Shown: positions 59,814-64,000 of the stretch, piece by piece
Layout of the letters: each line of letters starts with the position of its first letter
How positions within the stretch are numbered: position 1 is the first letter of the stretch
Assembly (NCBI GenBank): GCA_963669155.1
Contig: OZ022593.1
Coordinates: 9,735,772-9,799,771, forward strand
DNA from: Arbacia lixula
Lineage: Eukaryota; Echinodermata; Echinoidea; Arbacioida; Arbaciidae
Direction: 5' to 3'
Length of the DNA: 64,000 nucleotides
Program-made: the position numbers and the translations under genes
Notes under the pieces: model-generated
Seen by the model: only the letters and a program-made list of their open reading frames with translations
The model's database searches: none
Told to the model about the DNA's origin: nothing

Positions 59814-60755
59814 ACCTTTATCCCCTTCTTCCTGTTTTGTATCATGCCTCCGTTTCTTCCTTCTCACGCTTTAAAAATCTCCTTCTCTTTGGTCGTATTT
59901 ATCCTCTTTCTATTCTTTCTCTTCTCCTTCTCCTTCTTCTTCACCTTCTTTTATTTCACTTTTTTTTCTTCCTCCCTCTCCTCCTCTTCCTCTCCCTTCT
60001 TCTTCTTCTTCTTCTTCTTCTTCTTCTTCTTCTTCTTCTTCTTCTTCTTCTCCTTTCTTCTTCTTCTTCTTCTTCTTCTTCTTCTTCTTCTTCTTCTTCT
60101 CCTTCTTCTTCTTCTTCTTCTTCTTCTTCTTCTTCTTCTTCTTCTTCTTCTCCTTTCTTCTTCTTCTTCTCCTTCTTCTTCTCCTTTTTCTTCTTCTCCT
60201 CCTCCTCCTCCTCCTCCTCCTCCTCCTTCTTCTTCTTCTTCTTCTTCTTCTTCTTCTTCTTCTTCTTCTTCTTCTTCTTCTTTCTTCTTCTTCTTCTTCT
60301 TCTTCTTCTTCTTCTTCTTCTCCTCCTCCTCCTCCTCCTTCTTCTTCTTCTTCTTCTTCTTCTTCTTCTTCTTCTTCTTCATTTTCTTCTCCTTCTTCTT
60401 CTTCTTTTTCTTCTCCATCTTCTTCTTCTCCTCCTTCTTCTTCTTCTTCTTCTTCTTCTTCTTCTTCTTCTTCTTCTCCTCCTCCTTCTTCTTCTTCTTC
60501 TTTTTCTTCTCCATCTTCTTCTTCTTCTTCTCCTCCTCCTCCTCCTTCTTCTTCTTCTTCTTCTTCTTCTTCTTCTTCTTCTTCATTTTCTTCTCCTTCT
60601 TCTTCTTCTTTTTCTTCTCCATCTTCTTCTTCTTCTTCTCCTCCTCCTCCTCCTCCTCCTCCTTCTTCTTCTTCTTCTTCTTCTTCTTCTTCTTCTTCTT
60701 CTTCTTCTTCTTCTTCTTCTTCTTCTTCTTCTTCTTCTTCTTCTTCTTCTTCGCC
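59740..60755. repeat. (CTT)n / pyrimidine tract of 1 kb
   Basis: About 1 kb almost wholly of C and T: CTT triplets with CTC blocks and higher-order repeats (attttcttctccttcttc, ttttcttctccatcttc). It is broken once by a mixed block near 59815-59890. All long frames across it are artefacts. Confidence 0.92.
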
Positions 60756-61072
60756 TGTTTCTTGCTCTTCTTCTCCTTCCCATTCTCCTTAGTTCCCTTA
60801 GCTCTGTTTCTCCTCCTCCTTTCCCTCTATTTCTTTTATTTGTTTTCCTGCTTATCCTGATTCTCTTCCTCACTCTTCCTTCACGTAAATACCGTTCTGA
60901 AGAAAAACGCCAATTTAAGATACATGTATCTGTGGATGATGAGATTCAGCTTGATATTGTGTAATGTCACGTGCTGATTAATAACCTAATTCGTTGTGAA
61001 GCAACTTCTACCCTGTCTATTCCGAATGGCATGATCAACATGCACTTTGCCCATCTCCCCATCATGTATGCG

Positions 61073-61283
61073 TAGTCTGGCTTCCAGACTGTGGGAAATT
61101 TTTAATTTTCAAACTATTCAAGAAAGCGGTCTGGATACATTATCGATTTCTTCTCCGGTTCGCGACGGTCTTAGAAAAGAAGGTAATGATATAGTGACTG
61201 CAGTCGTAAAGAGAACTAAACTCTATTTTTTTTTTTAGTTTTGATTATAGATTTTGATTAGATAACAGTCTGGAAGCTAGCCT
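61073..61283. mobile_element. GCTTCCAGACTG-family element
   Basis: Left tagtctggcttccagactgt and right acagtctggaagctagccta are inverted; 211 bases. The interior differs from the other copies. Confidence 0.65.
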
Positions 61284-63752
61284 ATCCCAACGAGGCGTAC
61301 GTGATACATTTATCACAGTAAATAGGCAGAACAGCTTTCATGATGTTGTACATGACCTCTCTCCCTCACACACATCAACAACCAAACAACCCCCATCCCT
61401 CCAGAAGAAAAAAAACCACACACAAAAACAAAAAATACCACAAAACAACAACAAGCGCAACCAAATAATAATTATGATAATTATACACAGTCATGTACAC
61501 TTAAAAAAAAAAGAAATGATTATAGGGTAAATACATAATTCCATTGATATCCCATCCTTCCTTTCTACAGTCATGTTCTACAAGCTTATCCCAACCCGTG
61601 ACGAGAAAGATGCGTCGCTCTAGTCTTGTTTAAACTAAACCCAAACGTACACGTGCTTCGAGACTCTGAAATATAAATTGAACAGGCTGTAACCAGACTA
61701 GAGCGCAACGGTTAGAATAAGGTATGGCGCCTCCCCCTTCCCCTACTTTCTTCTCCTTCAAAATGATTATGATCAAAGATAAAAACAGAAAAACAAACCG
61801 ATTCGAGACATGATTATTTGTCTTGAGCAGATAAACGAAATCATATACAGACAAAGATTGGAAGGTTCGTGCATCGATAGATAAAAATGACACGTGTCTG
61901 GTACAAAGTGTTAAAACAAACATTTTTTATCGATAATATCGATAAGTTTGAAATCGAATCAAGCTGAAATTACGCGTTGTAAAGTTGAGGGATGTTACAT
62001 TCATGGGGTGCAAGTTTTGTGATACCATATACTTATCAACTTTTCTTGAAATAAGCGTTCAGTAATAATTATTTTTTTGGACAATTCAAGACATTTTGTA
62101 CGTATCATAAAAAAAACTTCTAACAATACGCCTTGTGCAGCTCACATAATCATCAATTCACCACGCATTTGTCTGGCAGTATGGCCATGAATTATCAATG
62201 ACACTATCAATCATAACGCCACAGCAGACGACACGATTTTGCCACGATTCTGCAGTCATAATGGCCTACCACTGAAAATGTGACGTCACCCTCTTGCACA
62301 ATTTCAATGTCTGAGCCCTGTGATTAAGCCAGTCGCAGACTCGTACGACTGATCGGATCATATCGTCTGTTTCTGTGGCTTTATTATCTATCGTTTTTTC
62401 TTATATTTTTTCCATCACTGGAGAAGCGATTATTCAATATAAATCAGAAAGACTACAGCATTTTATCAAGAGTAATACATAATTAATGATGGCCCAGAAA
62501 AATTGACAGGACTGTATCGTACACAAAGGGTATTGTTCTTCAATGAATTAACACACACACATTGTATGGCCCTCCTTGGTCAACAAGAAAACATCTAATC
62601 AAGTATTCAAAGGATTATCGCTCACAAGAAAAAAACAACTTGACAATATTAGCTTGTTTCGAGTTGTAAGTTTAACTTTATCATAAAACAGAGTATGAAT
62701 GCTTGTTTTACCACATACTATAGTACATTGTGATTATGCTGTTTTATTCATGTATTTCAAACTTCATTATTAGAAAATCTTCGGACAGCGTATCTTCTCA
62801 GTATGCGTGTGACGACTAACCTCGATCCAATTTGGAGATTTGCACTAGTTGTTGACTCTAAATTCTCTTCAATTTGTCGATGTCAACCCTGAGTAAACAT
62901 TAATGAGTTTGACAGTCAACAATTATGAGGGCTACGTGAAGAAGAGCCAGTCCGCGTTTGAATCTTTCCCTCTTCAGCGGGAAGATCGGCTGTAAAACGG
63001 GGAGGTAAGGAAATAGTTTGAAGTATTACGATTCAATTTTCCTCCTGAATCAGTTTTTGTAGCCTTATATGAATTTGTTTTTAATGTATGTCGAGAGAAG
63101 GAGGAACTTCACATCGAAATATTTTGAGTCGATTCTACCCAAGCGAAAGAGGAGGATTACAATGATCTCAATTTAAATCGGCATTGAACTCGGAGTTCTA
63201 CCTATTCCATGCAAAAAAAAAAAAATATTTTCACTCTTCACTTTTTGTTTCAATCTCTTTATCTCTCCTCCCTCATAAGTTTCCATTTCTCTGTCGCCCT
63301 TCATCTTGGCTTAATATTCTTTGTCACACTTCTATTTCCACTACCCTCATTCTACTACCCTCCTCCTCCCCCTTCCTATCTGCCTTCGCCTCCTAACCTT
63401 TCCATTACCCATACTCTCTGTCATCCCCTCTCCGCTACTTTACTCTGCATCTTTCTGTCCTTTACTCTCTCTCTCTCTTTCACCCTTTCCTTTCCCACAC
63501 CCCACTTCCTCTCCATCCAATCTCAAATTCCCTTTCCCCTCGAGAATACTCATAACGCCCCATAGCGACTTCCGCAGCAATACCCAGGGGGTTTCAACCC
63601 CACCCCATTTATTCTTATAAGTTATAATTACCTCTATATTCTCCTTCTATTTTCAAATATTATCATTTCATATTTTGCTGTTCGTGCTCCTCTGCCATAT
63701 CTAGCCAGGCCCCTATTCCTTCATTATTATACAACGAAATCCACTTTTGATA
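61284..63752. other. Intergenic, no gene seen
   Basis: AT-rich, then pyrimidine-rich from about 63220 to 63540. A possible splice donor (GGGGAG|GTAAGG) near 63004 follows a more GC-rich block, but no coding frame accompanies it. Confidence 0.35.
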
Positions 63753-63910
63753 CCAACCCCCTTAATACCAAGCCAGGAAAAGCCCATAGATTTATTACAC
63801 TCTTGCACCTATAATGGTACTGATAGGGTTATCCCTCTTTAATATCAAGCCAGGAAAACTCCATTGATTAATTATATTCTTGCACCGATGGTACTGATGG
63901 GGTTAACCCC
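63753..63910. repeat. Tandem array, 74-76 base unit with TTAA-type junctions
   Basis: Two units: junctions CCAA 63753, TTAT 63829 and TTAA 63903, each flanked by GGG and CCC. Units contain ataccaagccaggaaaa and end tggtactgatgggg. Weakly similar in layout to the arrays at 20277 and 30019. Confidence 0.6.
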
Positions 63911-63984
63911 CCTATCTTGCCCCTCCTTATCACAGATACACGTGCGTGCCTATATTCCCACACCACCCATGTACATTGCATTGT

Positions 63985-64000
63985 AACCTGGCTTCAGGCT
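63985..64000. mobile_element. GCTTCCAGGCTG-family element, cut by the window edge
   Basis: The last bases, acctggcttcaggct, match the left end of the family at 38331. The remainder lies outside the window. Confidence 0.35.

Noticed and set aside
59499-60964. Frames of 450-480 codons on the + strand and over 200 codons on the - strand
   Set aside because: They are translations of CTT/CTC repeats (poly-Phe, Leu, Ser or Lys, Glu, Arg), open in several frames at once, with no domain.
62940-63004. Possible first exon ending GGGGAG|GTAAGG near the right edge
   Set aside because: Only a splice-donor match and slightly higher GC support it; no downstream exon is visible in the window.

Overview
The window is animal nuclear DNA: split genes with GT-AG introns, abundant microsatellites, one 200-base run of N (18801-19000) and many short inverted-repeat elements. 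An echinoderm, most likely a sea urchin, fits best. The reconstructed histone H2A.Z looks like the sea urchin H2A.F/Z protein as I remember it, and several repeats have the TTAA-AGG...CCT-TTAA ends of T2/Kolobok-type MITEs, which are known from deuterostomes. The species assignment is inference.

Only two genes can be reconstructed with confidence. On the + strand, seven coding exons between 26210 and 39035 join without a break into a 493-residue secreted or lysosomal acid lipase (gastric / lysosomal acid lipase family, alpha/beta-hydrolase). It has a complete Ser-Asp-His triad and an unusually long N-terminal region before the conserved domain. On the - strand, five coding exons between 52445 and 49481 join into a complete 128-residue histone H2A.Z. 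Two weaker coding candidates are recorded: a short divergent ORF beside the H2A.Z promoter (52608-52805) and an 89-codon ORF at 58589-58858 (-).

Layout. 1-25 kb is intergenic: GA/CT microsatellites, a G-rich minisatellite, tandem repeats and several MITE families. 25.2-39.1 kb is the lipase gene, whose introns hold SINE copies, palindromic MITEs, a 76-base tandem array and a fragment of a retrotransposon reverse transcriptase. 39.1-48.8 kb is intergenic with dispersed repeats. 48.8-52.6 kb is H2A.Z. 52.6-64 kb is intergenic and includes a 1 kb CTT tract. The two genes are unrelated in function and lie tail to tail, about 10 kb apart.

The most unusual material is the repeat landscape built on TTAA. 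There are (i) T2/Kolobok-like elements of the form TTAA-AGGG...CCCT-TTAA; (ii) many dispersed units of about 90 bases with the opposite polarity, TTAA-CYCTTT...AAAGGG-TTAA; and (iii) three tandem arrays with a 72-77 base period whose every junction is TTAA flanked by GGG and CCC, so each repeat unit looks like a miniature inverted-repeat element sharing its target site with its neighbours. At one site an array of type iii passes directly into an element of type ii through a shared TTAA.
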